A stretch of 61,720 bases of DNA from JAEUNJ01 sp052035955 (GTDB lineage: Bacteria > Pseudomonadota > Gammaproteobacteria > Burkholderiales > Rhodocyclaceae), in assembly GCA_052035955.1 (NCBI GenBank), contig JBPOHD010000059.1, forward strand, positions 1 through 61,720. Direction: 5' to 3'. Both the position numbers and the translations under genes were made by a program. Each line of letters opens with the position of its first letter. The stretch's first letter is position 1. Positions 15,988-25,524 of the stretch are shown here, piece by piece. The notes below the pieces were generated by a model. The model saw only the letters and a program-made list of their open reading frames with translations, was not told the origin of the DNA and searched no databases.

Positions 15988-17111
15988 AGTTCGTCGACGA
16001 GTTCCGCGACGGCACGCTGGCCAAGGGACTGGCCTCCGCCATCGCCCGGGAAGCCCATCCCGGGCGGCGCTACAGTTTCATGGAGTTTTGTGGCGGCCAC
16101 ACCCACGCCATCTCCCGCTACGGCGTCTCCGACCTGTTGCCGGAGAACATACGACTCGTCCACGGTCCAGGCTGCCCCGTCTGCGTGCTCCCCGTGGGCC
16201 GCATCGACATGGCGATCCGGCTCGCCCTCGAGCACGGCGTCATCCTCTGCACCTACGGCGACACCCTGCGCGTACCGGCCTCGGGCGGCCTGTCGCTGAT
16301 GAAGGCCAAGGCCCGGGGCGGGGACATCCACATGGTCTATTCGACGGCCGACGCCCTCAAGGTGGCCCGGGAGAACCCGGGCCGGGAGGTGGTCTTCCTG
16401 GCCATCGGCTTCGAGACCACGACGCCGCCGACGGCCGTGGTGCTGAAACAGGCCAAGGCCGAGGCGCTGGCCAACTTCAGCGTCCTCTGCTGCCACGTGC
16501 TGACGCCCTCGGCCATCGTCACCATCCTCGAATCGCCGGAAGTGCGGCAATGGGGGACCGTCCCGCTGGACGGCTTCATTGGCCCGGCCCACGTCTCCAC
16601 CATCATCGGCAGCCGGCCCTACGAGCACTTCGCCGAGGAATACCGGAAGCCCGTGGTCATCGCCGGCTTCGAGCCCCTGGACGTGATGCAGGCCGTGCTG
16701 ATGCTGGTGCGGCAGGTGAACGAGGGCCGCGCCGAGGTGGAGAACGAATTCACCCGGGCGGTGACCCGAGAGGGCAACCGCAAGGCCCAGGACCTGGTGG
16801 CCGAAGTCTTCGAACTGCGCCGGGAATTCGAGTGGCGGGGCCTGAACATCGTGCCCTACTCGGCCCTCAGGATCCGGCGCGAATTCGCCCGATGGGATGC
16901 CGAGCGGCGCTTCCCCGTCGGCTACCGCAGCGTGCCGGATCACAAGGCCTGCGACTGCGGCGCCATCCTGCGCGGCGTCAAGGAGCCGCGGGACTGCAAG
17001 GTCTTCGGCACCGTCTGCACGCCGGAAAACCCCATCGGCTCCTGCATGGTGTCGTCGGAGGGCGCCTGCGCCGCCTACTACACCTACGGCCGCTACAAGG
17101 ACGCGGCATGA
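15984..17111 (+). CDS. hypD: HypD, iron-sulphur scaffold for the Fe(CN)2CO centre
   Basis: 375 aa, full length. It shows MEFCGGHTHAI, GPGCPVCV (redox/iron site), GFETTTPPTA, and the C-terminal [4Fe-4S] cysteines in KACDCGAIL...CKVFGTVCTP and GSCMVSSEGAC. HypD receives cyanide from HypE and assembles the iron centre with HypC. ATGA overlap with both neighbours. Confidence 0.95.
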   Translation: MKFVDEFRDGTLAKGLASAIAREAHPGRRYSFMEFCGGHTHAISRYGVSDLLPENIRLVHGPGCPVCVLPVGRIDMAIRLALEHGVILCTYGDTLRVPASGGLSLMKAKARGGDIHMVYSTADALKVARENPGREVVFLAIGFETTTPPTAVVLKQAKAEALANFSVLCCHVLTPSAIVTILESPEVRQWGTVPLDGFIGPAHVSTIIGSRPYEHFAEEYRKPVVIAGFEPLDVMQAVLMLVRQVNEGRAEVENEFTRAVTREGNRKAQDLVAEVFELRREFEWRGLNIVPYSALRIRREFARWDAERRFPVGYRSVPDHKACDCGAILRGVKEPRDCKVFGTVCTPENPIGSCMVSSEGACAAYYTYGRYKDAA

Positions 17112-18160
17112 ACGCTGCGCGCAAGGCCTACGTCCGCCCCCTGGACCTCAAGGAGGGACGGGTGGACATGACCCACGGTTCCGGCGGCCGCGCCATGGCC
17201 CAGCTGATCGAGGAACTCTTCGCCCGCCACCTGGACAACGAGTGGCTGCGCCAGGGCAACGACGGCGCCACGCTGCCGGCGCCGCCGCCGGGGCGGCTGG
17301 TCATGTCCTGCGACGGGCACGTGGTCTCGCCCCTCTTCTTTCCCGGCGGCGACATCGGCTGCCTGTCCATCCACGGCACGGTGAACGATGTCTCCGTCAT
17401 GGGAGCGAAACCCCTGTGGATCGCCGCCAGCTTCATCCTCGAGGAGGGCTTCCCCCTGGCCGACCTGGCGCGCATCGTCGAATCCATGGCCCGGGCGGCC
17501 AGGGAGGCCGGCGTCGCCGTGGTCACCGGCGACACCAAGGTGGTGGAACAGGGCAAGGCCGACGGGGTCTTCATCTCGACCACGGGCGTCGGCGTCGTGG
17601 CGGAGGGCGCGCGACCTTCCGGCGACCGGGCGCGACCCGGCGACGCCATCCTGCTCTCGGGCAGCCTGGGCGACCACGGCATGGCCATCATGGCCACCCG
17701 GGAGCACCTGGGCTTCGAGTCGCCCATCGTCTCCGACACGGCGGCCCTGAACGGCCTGATCGCCACCCTCGCCGCCACCGGGGTGGACCTCAAGGTGCTG
17801 CGCGACCCGACCCGCGGGGGACTTGCCACCACCCTGAACGAGATCGCGCGGCAATCGGGCGTCGGCATGATGATCGAGGAGTCCGCGATCCCCGTGAAGC
17901 CCGCCGTGGCCGCCGCCTGCGAGTTCCTCGGCCTCGACCCCCTCTACGTGGCCAACGAGGGCAAGCTGGTGGCCATCGTCGCCGAGGCCGACGCCGGGCG
18001 CGTGCTGGCCGCCATGCGCGACCATCCCCTCGGGGCCGATGCCGCCCGGATCGGCACCGTCACGGAGGACGACCACCACTTCGTCCAGATGACCACGGGA
18101 TTCGGCGGCCGGCGCATCGTGGACTGGCTCACCGGCGAGCAGCTGCCGCGGATCTGCTGA
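17108..18160 (+). CDS. hypE: HypE, thiocarboxamide dehydratase
   Basis: 350 aa, PurM/AIR-synthase fold with MTHGSGGRAM, a mid-domain GTVNDVSVMGAKP and DPTRGGLATTLNE. The protein ends in PRIC: the terminal cysteine accepts a carbamoyl group from HypF and is dehydrated to thiocyanate. A repeat element follows directly and separates it from hypX. Confidence 0.95.
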   Translation: MNAARKAYVRPLDLKEGRVDMTHGSGGRAMAQLIEELFARHLDNEWLRQGNDGATLPAPPPGRLVMSCDGHVVSPLFFPGGDIGCLSIHGTVNDVSVMGAKPLWIAASFILEEGFPLADLARIVESMARAAREAGVAVVTGDTKVVEQGKADGVFISTTGVGVVAEGARPSGDRARPGDAILLSGSLGDHGMAIMATREHLGFESPIVSDTAALNGLIATLAATGVDLKVLRDPTRGGLATTLNEIARQSGVGMMIEESAIPVKPAVAAACEFLGLDPLYVANEGKLVAIVAEADAGRVLAAMRDHPLGADAARIGTVTEDDHHFVQMTTGFGGRRIVDWLTGEQLPRIC

Positions 18161-18168
18161 AAGAACGT

Positions 18169-18260
18169 TCACCACAGAGGACACAGAGGACGCGGAGAAA
18201 TTCGAAAATCGTGAAGGAACCTGTCTTTTCTCCGAGTTCTCTGCGTCCTCTGCGGTAAAT
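18169..18260. repeat. Imperfect inverted repeat element (GCAGAGGACG type) between hypE and hypX
   Basis: Left arm starts TTCACCACAGAGGACACAGA (18169 on); right arm ends CTCTGCGTCCTCTGCGGTAA at about 18260. The arms pair across about 25 bases to give a long hairpin. The right arm runs into the hypX ATG, so no normal ribosome-binding site is visible there. Member of a family found at least nine times in this window. Confidence 0.8.
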
Positions 18261-20016
18261 GGCCGTCGATCCCATGCGCATCCTGATCCTTGCCCACAGC
18301 TTCAACAGCCTGGCCCAGCGGCTGCACGCGGAACTGCGCGCTCGGGGACATGCGCTGGCGGTGGAACTCGACATCGCCGATTCCGTGGCCGAGGAGGCCG
18401 TCGCCCTCTTCGCGCCCGACCTGGTCCTCGCGCCCTTCCTGAAACGGGCGATCCCGGAATCCATCTGGTCCCGGCACCTGTGCCTGGTGGTCCACCCGGG
18501 CATCGTCGGCGACCGGGGCCCCTCGGCCCTCGACTGGGCGATCCGCGAAGGCGGGGACCGCTGGGGGGTCACGGTCCTGCAGGCGGAGGCGGAGATGGAT
18601 GCCGGGCCGGTCTGGGCCCATGCCGGGTTTGCGCTGCGTCCCGCCGCCAAGGCCAGCGTCTATCGCCGGGAGGTGACCGAGGCCGCCATGGTCGCCGTCC
18701 TCGAGGCCGTGGGCCGCCACGACGACTGGAAAGCCGGGCGCTGGCAACCCATGCGGCCCGCGGACTTCGATCCCCCGCCGCAGGGCCGCCTGCGGCCCCT
18801 GATGCGCCAGGAGGACAGGGCCATCGACTGGGTCCGGGACGACACGGCGACGGTGCTCGCCAAGCTGCGCGCCGCCGACGGCTTTCCCGGCGTCCGGGAC
18901 AGGCTCTTCGGGCAGGACTGCCACCTCTTCGACGCCTGGCCCGAGGCCAGGCTGCGCGGCGCCCCCGGCGAACTCCTCGGTCGCCGCGAAACGGCCCTGC
19001 TGCGGGCCACGGCCGACGGCGCCGTGTGGATCGGCCATGCCCGGCGCGCCGGCGCCGAGGTGGCGATCAAGCTGCCGGCCGCCGTCGCCTTCGCCGCCGA
19101 GGCGGCGGCCCTGCCGGAACTGCCCCTGCCGGGCTGGTGGGCGGCCGACCACGCCACCTGGCAGGACATCCGCTACGAGGAGGCGGGCGGCGCCGGCTTC
19201 CTCCATTTCGACTTCTACAACGGCGCCATGGGGACGGCCCAGTGCCGGCGCCTGCTGGCCGCCTTCGAATGGGCGCGGACGCGGCCGACCCGCGTCCTGG
19301 TCCTCATGGGCGGCCGGGACTTCTGGTCCAACGGCATCCACCTGAACCTGATCGAGGCGGCCACAGGGACCGAGGACAGCCCGGCCGACGCCTCCTGGGA
19401 CAACATCAACGCCATGGACGACCTGGCGGAGGCGATACTCCGCTGCGACGACAGGACCACCGTCGCGGCCCTTTCCGGCAACGCCGGGGCCGGCGGCTGC
19501 TTCCTGGCCCGCGCGGCCGACCTGGTGTGGGCGCGCGACGGCGTTGTACTCAATCCGCATTACCGCAACATGGGCAACCTCTACGGCTCCGAGTTCTGGA
19601 CCTACCTGCTGCCGCCCCGGGTGGGCGAGGACGGCGCCCGCCGCATCATGAAGAACCGCCTGCCGATGCTGGCCCGCGAAGCCGTGCAGTGCGGCTTCTA
19701 CGATGCCTGCCTGGCCGGCGACCCCGTCGCCTTCCGCGTGGACGTGGCCCGCCGGGCGGCCGAACTGGCCGCCTCGCCGGACCGTTCGGGGCAACTCCCC
19801 GCCAAGCGCGCGAAACGGGCCGCCGACGAGGCGGCCAAACCCCTGTCCGCCTGGCGGGCCGAGGAGCTGGCCGAAATGCGGCGCAACTTCTACGGCTTCG
19901 ATCCCGGCTACCACGTGGCCCGCTGGCATTTCGTCCGCAAGTCCCCCCATTCCTGGACGCCGCGCCACCTGGCGCCGCACCGGGAGCCTGGCACCCTCAT
20001 GGAGGCCACCCGATGA
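18259..20016 (+). CDS. hypX: HypX, CO-ligand synthesis enzyme (formyl-THF to CO)
   Basis: 585 aa. The N-terminal half is a formyltransferase-like domain (HPGIVGDRGPSALDWAI near residue 75; DDTATVLAKLRAADGFPG), the C-terminal half an enoyl-CoA hydratase-like domain (LVLMGGRDFWSNGIHLNLIE, SGNAGAGGCFLARAADLVW). HypX makes the active-site CO from formyl-tetrahydrofolate via formyl-CoA under aerobic conditions, which suits an O2-tolerant hydrogenase. An inverted repeat abuts the start; Met6 (18274) is an alternative start, also without a clear ribosome-binding site. Confidence 0.93.
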   Translation: MAVDPMRILILAHSFNSLAQRLHAELRARGHALAVELDIADSVAEEAVALFAPDLVLAPFLKRAIPESIWSRHLCLVVHPGIVGDRGPSALDWAIREGGDRWGVTVLQAEAEMDAGPVWAHAGFALRPAAKASVYRREVTEAAMVAVLEAVGRHDDWKAGRWQPMRPADFDPPPQGRLRPLMRQEDRAIDWVRDDTATVLAKLRAADGFPGVRDRLFGQDCHLFDAWPEARLRGAPGELLGRRETALLRATADGAVWIGHARRAGAEVAIKLPAAVAFAAEAAALPELPLPGWWAADHATWQDIRYEEAGGAGFLHFDFYNGAMGTAQCRRLLAAFEWARTRPTRVLVLMGGRDFWSNGIHLNLIEAATGTEDSPADASWDNINAMDDLAEAILRCDDRTTVAALSGNAGAGGCFLARAADLVWARDGVVLNPHYRNMGNLYGSEFWTYLLPPRVGEDGARRIMKNRLPMLAREAVQCGFYDACLAGDPVAFRVDVARRAAELAASPDRSGQLPAKRAKRAADEAAKPLSAWRAEELAEMRRNFYGFDPGYHVARWHFVRKSPHSWTPRHLAPHREPGTLMEATR

Positions 20017-20029
20017 CCTTGCGCTGCAC

Positions 20030-20358
20030 CCCTTCACCGCAAAGGCGCAAAGGACGCGAAGGGCCGCAAAGGAGACCCCCGGTCGAAGGTCGCGAAGGCC
20101 TGCCTCATCGCAGCCGCGTTCCCCGCGATCCTTTGCGTCTTTTCCGCGGCGAGTCATTGGCTTTGCCGAGGCCGAAACCCATCGCGGTGGAGGCGCCATT
20201 GCCATGCGAACCGGATGGCATGGCCCTTGCGGGAGCGCCGTCCGTGGCGCGATTGGGGCGGTTCCGAACCCCATCGCGGCGCGGACGCCGCGCCTACGAA
20301 AGCCACCATTCCGCCTTGCCTTTCCCTGCGTCCCCCTGCGCCTCTGCGGCAAGGTCCT
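20030..20358. repeat. Composite intergenic repeat region (inverted repeat plus REP-like elements) before hoxA
   Basis: This 346-base gap has no gene. A left arm rich in GCAAAGGCGC units (20030-20075) pairs with right arms at about 20128-20152 and 20314-20358. Between them lie REP-like palindromes, one inverted at 20227-20258 and one direct at 20271-20300 (CCATCGCGGCGCGGACGCCG), with a partial one near 20178. The structure looks like nested insertion of two repeat families. A right arm ends a few bases before the hoxA ATG. Confidence 0.75.
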
Positions 20359-20362
20359 GACG

Positions 20363-21820
20363 ATGAACGCCCCAAACCGCCTGCCCACCGTGCTCGTCGT
20401 GGACGACGAGACCCGCTCCCAGGAGGCCCTGCGCCGGACCCTGGAGGAGGACTTCGAGGTCTTCACCGCCTCGTCGGCCGGCGAGGCCGAGACCGTGATG
20501 GCCCGGGAGTGGGTGCAGATCATCCTCTGCGACCAGCGCATGCCCGGGACCACCGGCGTCCAGTTCCTCAAGCACGTGCGGGAGCGCTGGCCGGAGACGG
20601 TGCGCCTCATCCTGTCCGGCTACACCGATGCCGAGGACATCATCGCCGGGGTCAACGAGGCCGGCATCTGGCAGTACCTGCTGAAGCCCTGGCAGCCGGA
20701 ACAACTGCTGCTGACCCTGAAGAGCGCCGCCAGCCTGTGGACCCTGCAGCACGACAACCAGCGCCTTTCCGTGGAACTGCTCAAGGCCTCGGAGCCGGTG
20801 CTGCGCCGGCGGGTGGACCAGCAGAAGTCCCGGGCGCGCAAGGAACTGGGCCTGGACGGCCTGGTGCGCTCGCCGGACAGCCCCATGAACGCCGTCTGCG
20901 ACCTGGTGAGCCGCATCGCCGTGCACGACCTGCCGGTGATGATCAGCGGCGAGTCCGGCACGGGCAAGGAGATGCTGGCCCGGGCCCTGCACTACCAGAG
21001 CGGCCGCGCCGACCGGCCCTTCGTCACCGAGAACTGCGGCGCCCTGCCCGACCAGTTGCTGGAGGCGGAACTGTTCGGCTACAAGCGGGGCGCCTTCACG
21101 GGTGCCTACGAGGACAGGATAGGGCTGTTCCAGCAGGCCGACGGCGGCACCCTCTTCCTCGACGAGATCGGCGAGACCTCCCCCGCCTTCCAGGTGAAGC
21201 TGCTGCGCGTCCTGCAGGAGGGCGAATTCCGCCCCCTGGGCAGCCCCCGCCCGGTCTTCGTCGATGTCCGCGTCATCACCGCCACCAATCGCAACCTGGA
21301 GGACGAGGTGCGGGCGGGCCGCTTCCGGGAGGACCTCTACTACCGGCTTGCGACGGTGACGCCCCACGTCCCTTCCCTGCGCGAGCGGCCCATGGACATC
21401 CCGCTGATCGCCGCCGAGATCCTGCGCCGGGCCGCCGGGCAGCTGGGCCGGCCGGGCGCCCGTCTTTCGCCCGAGGCCATGGCCTGCCTCTGCGCCTGGC
21501 GCTGGCCGGGGAACGTGCGCGAACTGCAGAACGAGATCCTGCGCATGGTGGCCCTGTCCGACCGGGACGAGCTGGGCGCCGAACTCCTCTCGCCCCGGGT
21601 ATTGCGGGCCGCCGACGAGGAGCGGGAACAGGAAACGGCCTTCGTCGCCGGCCTCGAGGGCACGCTGAAAGACCGCCTGGAGACCCTGGAGGCGAAGCTG
21701 GTCAAGGAGACCCTGATCCGCCACCGCTGGAACAAGACCCGCGCCGCCGACGAACTGGGCCTCTCCCGCGTCGGCCTGCGCAACAAGCTGGCCCGCTACG
21801 GACTGGAGAAGAAGTCTTGA
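20363..21820 (+). CDS. hoxA: HoxA, NtrC-family response regulator activating hydrogenase genes
   Basis: 485 aa. Domains in order: receiver with phospho-acceptor Asp57 (ILCDQRMPG), AAA+ ATPase with Walker A GESGTGKE (196-203) and the sigma-54 contact loop GAFTGA (243-248), and a C-terminal Fis-type helix-turn-helix (NKTRAADELGLSRVGLRNKL). In Cupriavidus HoxA is active when unphosphorylated and is shut off by the HoxJ kinase in the absence of H2. No hoxJ is found next to it here. The stop overlaps the hoxB TTG start. Confidence 0.94.
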   Translation: MNAPNRLPTVLVVDDETRSQEALRRTLEEDFEVFTASSAGEAETVMAREWVQIILCDQRMPGTTGVQFLKHVRERWPETVRLILSGYTDAEDIIAGVNEAGIWQYLLKPWQPEQLLLTLKSAASLWTLQHDNQRLSVELLKASEPVLRRRVDQQKSRARKELGLDGLVRSPDSPMNAVCDLVSRIAVHDLPVMISGESGTGKEMLARALHYQSGRADRPFVTENCGALPDQLLEAELFGYKRGAFTGAYEDRIGLFQQADGGTLFLDEIGETSPAFQVKLLRVLQEGEFRPLGSPRPVFVDVRVITATNRNLEDEVRAGRFREDLYYRLATVTPHVPSLRERPMDIPLIAAEILRRAAGQLGRPGARLSPEAMACLCAWRWPGNVRELQNEILRMVALSDRDELGAELLSPRVLRAADEEREQETAFVAGLEGTLKDRLETLEAKLVKETLIRHRWNKTRAADELGLSRVGLRNKLARYGLEKKS

Positions 21821-22836
21821 GCGACGACGCCAGGGAAAACGGTCGCGCCAACATCCTCTGGCTGCAATCGGGCGGCTGCGGCGGCTGCACCATGTCGCTG
21901 CTCTGCGCCGAGACCCAGGACCTGATCGCCCGCCTCGGCGGGGCAGGCCTGGGTTTCCTCTGGCATCCGGCCCTCTCGGAGGAGAGCGGCGAGGAGGCCC
22001 TGGCCCTGATCGCCGATTGCGCCGAAGGCCGCCGGCCCCTGGACATCCTCTGCGTCGAGGGCGCCCTGCTGCGCGGTCCCGGCGGCACGGGACGCTTCCA
22101 CATGCTTTCCGGCACCGGGCTGCCGACCATCGACTGGGTGCGCCGGCTGGCCGCCCGGGCCACGCACGTGGTGGCGGTGGGCAGCTGCGCCGCCTATGGC
22201 GGCATCACGTCCGGCGGCATCAACCCCGCCGATGCCTGCGGCCTGCAGTTCGACGGCCCCCAGCGTGGCGGACTCCTGGGGGGCGGCTTCCGCGCCGCCG
22301 GCGGCCTGCCGGTGGTGAACGTGGCCGGCTGCCCCATCCACCCGGAATGGGTGGTGCTCAGCCTCTGCCTGCTGGCCGGCGGCCAGATGCGGGAAGCGGA
22401 CCTGGACGCCCAGGGCCGGCCGCGCTTCTATGCCGACAATCTGGTGCACCATGGCTGCCCGCGCAACGAGTACTACGAATTCAAGGCCAGCGCCCAGAAG
22501 CCCTCCGACCTGGGCTGCCTGATGGAGCACCTGGGCTGCAAGGGCACCCAGGCCCATGCCGATTGCAACCAGCGCCTGTGGAACGGCAGCGGATCCTGCC
22601 TGCGCGGTGGATTTTCCTGCATCAACTGCACGGCGCCGGGTTTCGAGGATCCGGGCCACCCCTTCCACCAGACGCCCAAGGTGGCCGGCATCCCCATCGG
22701 CCTGCCCTCCGACATGCCCAAGGCCTGGTTCGTCGCCCTGGCAGCCCTGTCCAAGTCCGCCACGCCGAGGCGGGTACGCGAGAACGCCACCTCGGACCAC
22801 CCAAGAGTCCCGCCAGAGCAGCGGGGAACAAAATGA
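21817..22836 (+). CDS. hoxB: HoxB/HupU, small subunit of the H2-sensing regulatory hydrogenase
   Basis: 339 aa from a TTG that overlaps the hoxA stop (TTGA) and has GGAG about ten bases upstream. It has no Tat signal, as expected for a cytoplasmic sensor. Proximal ligands LQSGGCGGCT, GSCAAYGG and AGCPIHP are present, as are the later CPRNEYYEF, LGCKG and INC positions. With HoxC it forms the O2-insensitive sensor that reports H2 to the kinase. Confidence 0.93.
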   Translation: MSDDARENGRANILWLQSGGCGGCTMSLLCAETQDLIARLGGAGLGFLWHPALSEESGEEALALIADCAEGRRPLDILCVEGALLRGPGGTGRFHMLSGTGLPTIDWVRRLAARATHVVAVGSCAAYGGITSGGINPADACGLQFDGPQRGGLLGGGFRAAGGLPVVNVAGCPIHPEWVVLSLCLLAGGQMREADLDAQGRPRFYADNLVHHGCPRNEYYEFKASAQKPSDLGCLMEHLGCKGTQAHADCNQRLWNGSGSCLRGGFSCINCTAPGFEDPGHPFHQTPKVAGIPIGLPSDMPKAWFVALAALSKSATPRRVRENATSDHPRVPPEQRGTK

Positions 22837-24308
22837 GCAAAGGCGATTCGGCCACGCCGCGTCGGCTGGTCGTCGGCCCCTTCAACCGGGTCGAGGGGGA
22901 CCTGGAGGTCGAATTGGGCGTCGCCGACGGCCGGGTCACCGAGGCGCGGGTCAATGCCTCCCTGTACCGGGGCTTCGAGCAGATGCTCATGGGCCGCGAC
23001 CCGCTCGACGCGCTGGTTTACGTCCCGCGCATCTGCGGCATCTGCTCCGTCTCCCAGTCGGTGGCCGCGGCCTTTGCCCTGGCCGATGCCGCCGGCATCA
23101 CCCCGCCGCCCAACGGCCGCCATGCATTCAACCTTATCCATGGTTGCGAGAACCTGGCCGACCACCTGACCCATTTCTACCTGTTCTTCATGCCTGACTT
23201 CGCCCGCGAGGCCTATGCGGGCCGCCCCTGGCATGCGGCGGTCGCCGGCCGCTTCAAGGCGGTCACGGGGCAGGCGGCCGGCCAGGTGCTGCCGGCCCGG
23301 GCGCGCTTCCTGGAGGTCATGGGCCTGATGGCCGGCCACTGGCCCCATTCCCTGGCGCTTCAGCCGGGGGGCACGACCCGCGGCCTGCTGCCCGCCGAAC
23401 CCCTGCGCCTGGGCTTCATGATTTCCGAGTTCCGCGCCTTCCTGGAGCGGACGACCTTCGGCGACCGGCTGGAGGCCGTCGCCGCCCTGTCCAGCCTGGA
23501 GCAGCTCTCCGCCTGGCGCGAAAGGCCCGCTTCCCGGGCCTCGGACCTGGGCATCTTCCTCGACATCGCCGACGACCTGGACCTGGCCCGCCTGGGCCGC
23601 GCCACCGACCGCTTCCTCAGCTACGGCGCCTACCCGGATGAGGCGGGACACCTCTTCGTCCGCGGCGTCACGGACTGCGAGAGCGTCGAGGCCGTCGACC
23701 CCGGCGCCATCAACGAGGATGCCACCCATGCCTGGCTGGTCGAGGGCGAGGGGCCGCTGACGCCCTTCTCCGGCGTGACGGCACCGCTTCCCGACAAGGA
23801 AGGCGCCTACACCTGGTGCAAGGCGCCGCGCTATGCCACCCGCGTCGTCGAGACCGGCGCCCTGGCCCGCCAGATGGTGGCCGGGCACCCCCTCGTCCGC
23901 GAACTGGTGGCGCGCCATGGCGGCAGTGTGCTGGCCCGGGTCCTCGCAAGGTTGCTGGAAATCGCCCTGGTCCTGCCGGCCATGGAGGCCTGGGCCCGGG
24001 CCCTGCGGCCCGGCGAGGCCTGGTGCGAGCCGGTGCACCTGCCCGAGCAGGCCGATGGCATCGGCCTCACCGAGGCCGCCCGGGGCAGCCTGGGCCACTG
24101 GCTGCGCATCCACCAGGGACGGCTCCAGAACTACCAGATCGTCGCCCCCACCACCTGGAACTTCTCGCCCCGGGACGGCAACGGACAGCCCGGCGCCCTG
24201 GAACAGGCGCTGGTCGGCGCGCCGGTGGGCGAGGACGAGAAGACCCCGCTGGCCGTCCAGCATGTCGTGCGTTCCTTCGACCCGTGCATGGTGTGCACGG
24301 TGCATTGA
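22833..24308 (+). CDS. hoxC: HoxC/HupV, large subunit of the H2-sensing regulatory hydrogenase
   Basis: 491 aa, overlapping hoxB by four bases. NiFe ligands are RICGIC near the N-terminus and DPCMVC at the end. The protein stops directly after CTVH with no cleavable tail, the hallmark of regulatory hydrogenases that need no endopeptidase. The next gene downstream is a TRAP transporter component, not the expected hoxJ kinase. Confidence 0.94.
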   Translation: MSKGDSATPRRLVVGPFNRVEGDLEVELGVADGRVTEARVNASLYRGFEQMLMGRDPLDALVYVPRICGICSVSQSVAAAFALADAAGITPPPNGRHAFNLIHGCENLADHLTHFYLFFMPDFAREAYAGRPWHAAVAGRFKAVTGQAAGQVLPARARFLEVMGLMAGHWPHSLALQPGGTTRGLLPAEPLRLGFMISEFRAFLERTTFGDRLEAVAALSSLEQLSAWRERPASRASDLGIFLDIADDLDLARLGRATDRFLSYGAYPDEAGHLFVRGVTDCESVEAVDPGAINEDATHAWLVEGEGPLTPFSGVTAPLPDKEGAYTWCKAPRYATRVVETGALARQMVAGHPLVRELVARHGGSVLARVLARLLEIALVLPAMEAWARALRPGEAWCEPVHLPEQADGIGLTEAARGSLGHWLRIHQGRLQNYQIVAPTTWNFSPRDGNGQPGALEQALVGAPVGEDEKTPLAVQHVVRSFDPCMVCTVH

Positions 24309-24489
24309 TTCGGCGGAACGGACGACACCTCGACGACCGCTGGCGCAATTCGCCAGGCCACGCCGATGGGAAGCCATCGCGCCATCCATTCGCCTTTACC
24401 TCGCACCACCCGGACAGTAAGATTGCGCTCCGCCTCGCAGGCCGAACGATTCCGGACGGCGTGCCCGCCCATCTTCCGAAAGGGATTCC

Positions 24490-25470
24490 ATGACCAAGCT
24501 CCTCCGCCTCGCCGCCGGCCTCGCCCTTGCCGCCCAGTTCGCGTTCCCCCCGGCGGCCCTCGCGGCCGAGAAGGTGAATATCGGCATCGTCACCGGCCCG
24601 ACCTTCGTCCACACCCATGCGGGAACGAAGTTCAAGGAGGAACTCGACAAGGCGCTGCCGGGCAAGTATGAAGTGATCATCCACCATTCCGCGGCACTGG
24701 GCAGCGAGACCCAGGTCCTGCAGCAGATCCAGCTCGGCACGGTGCAGATGTGCGTGTGCACGACGGGCCCCATCGAGGCCTTCGTCCCCGAGGTCAAGGC
24801 CCTCGAGATGCCCTTCCTCCTCTCCTCCTACGAGGCGGCGGACAAGGTGCTCGACGGCCCCATCGGCGCCGACCTGCTGAAGCGCTTCGAGAAGGCCGGC
24901 TTCGTCGGCATGCACTTCCTCGACAACGGCTTCCGCGACGTGACCAATTCGAAGAAGGCGGTGACCGGGCCCGACGACCTCAAGGGCATGAAGATCCGCA
25001 CCATGGAGTCGCCGACCCACCTGGCCATCTGGCGGGCCATCGGCGCCAACCCGACGCCCATGGCCTGGCCCATCACCACGCAGTTGCAGCAGGGCGTGCT
25101 CGACGGCCAGGAGAATCCGATTTCGGTCATCTCCGCCGCCAAGCTCCACGAGGCGGGGCAGAAATACCTGTCCATCACCCGGCACGTCTATTCCGCGCTG
25201 GTCTTCGTCGGCAGCAAGGCCTTCATGGACAAGCTGCCCGCCGCCGACCGGAAGGCCTTCATGGACGCCGCCCGCACCGCTTCCCTGGCCGGGCGCCGCT
25301 TCGTGCGCGACAACGAGGCCAGCCAGCTTGCCGCCCTGAAGGCCGCGGGCGTACAGGTGGTCGACAACCCCGACGTGGCCGCCTTCCGGGCCCGCACGGA
25401 GCCCCTGTACGCCAACCTGTCCGGCGACACGAAGAAGATCGTCGACGAGATCCGCAAGACCGCCAAGTAG
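24490..25470 (+). CDS. dctP: TRAP transporter substrate-binding protein, DctP family
   Basis: 326 aa with a clear signal peptide cut after AALA (residue about 26). The family core includes an aromatic/arginine binding region (KIRTMESPTHLAIWRAIGANPTPMAW) and LQQGVLDGQENP, the DctP signature. It captures an organic acid in the periplasm for DctQM. A ribosome-binding site AAAGGG precedes the ATG. The 180-base gap after hoxC suggests a separate transcription unit. The substrate cannot be read from sequence. Confidence 0.92.
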   Translation: MTKLLRLAAGLALAAQFAFPPAALAAEKVNIGIVTGPTFVHTHAGTKFKEELDKALPGKYEVIIHHSAALGSETQVLQQIQLGTVQMCVCTTGPIEAFVPEVKALEMPFLLSSYEAADKVLDGPIGADLLKRFEKAGFVGMHFLDNGFRDVTNSKKAVTGPDDLKGMKIRTMESPTHLAIWRAIGANPTPMAWPITTQLQQGVLDGQENPISVISAAKLHEAGQKYLSITRHVYSALVFVGSKAFMDKLPAADRKAFMDAARTASLAGRRFVRDNEASQLAALKAAGVQVVDNPDVAAFRARTEPLYANLSGDTKKIVDEIRKTAK

Positions 25471-25524
25471 GCTCCACGCCACGGAGGGTGCCACCGGCCT
25501 CCTCCGTGGCCGATCGGGAACTCC

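Noticed and set aside
24309..24489. A hidden hoxJ kinase fragment between hoxC and the TRAP genes
   Set aside because: Only about 180 bases with no frame showing PAS or histidine-kinase motifs.
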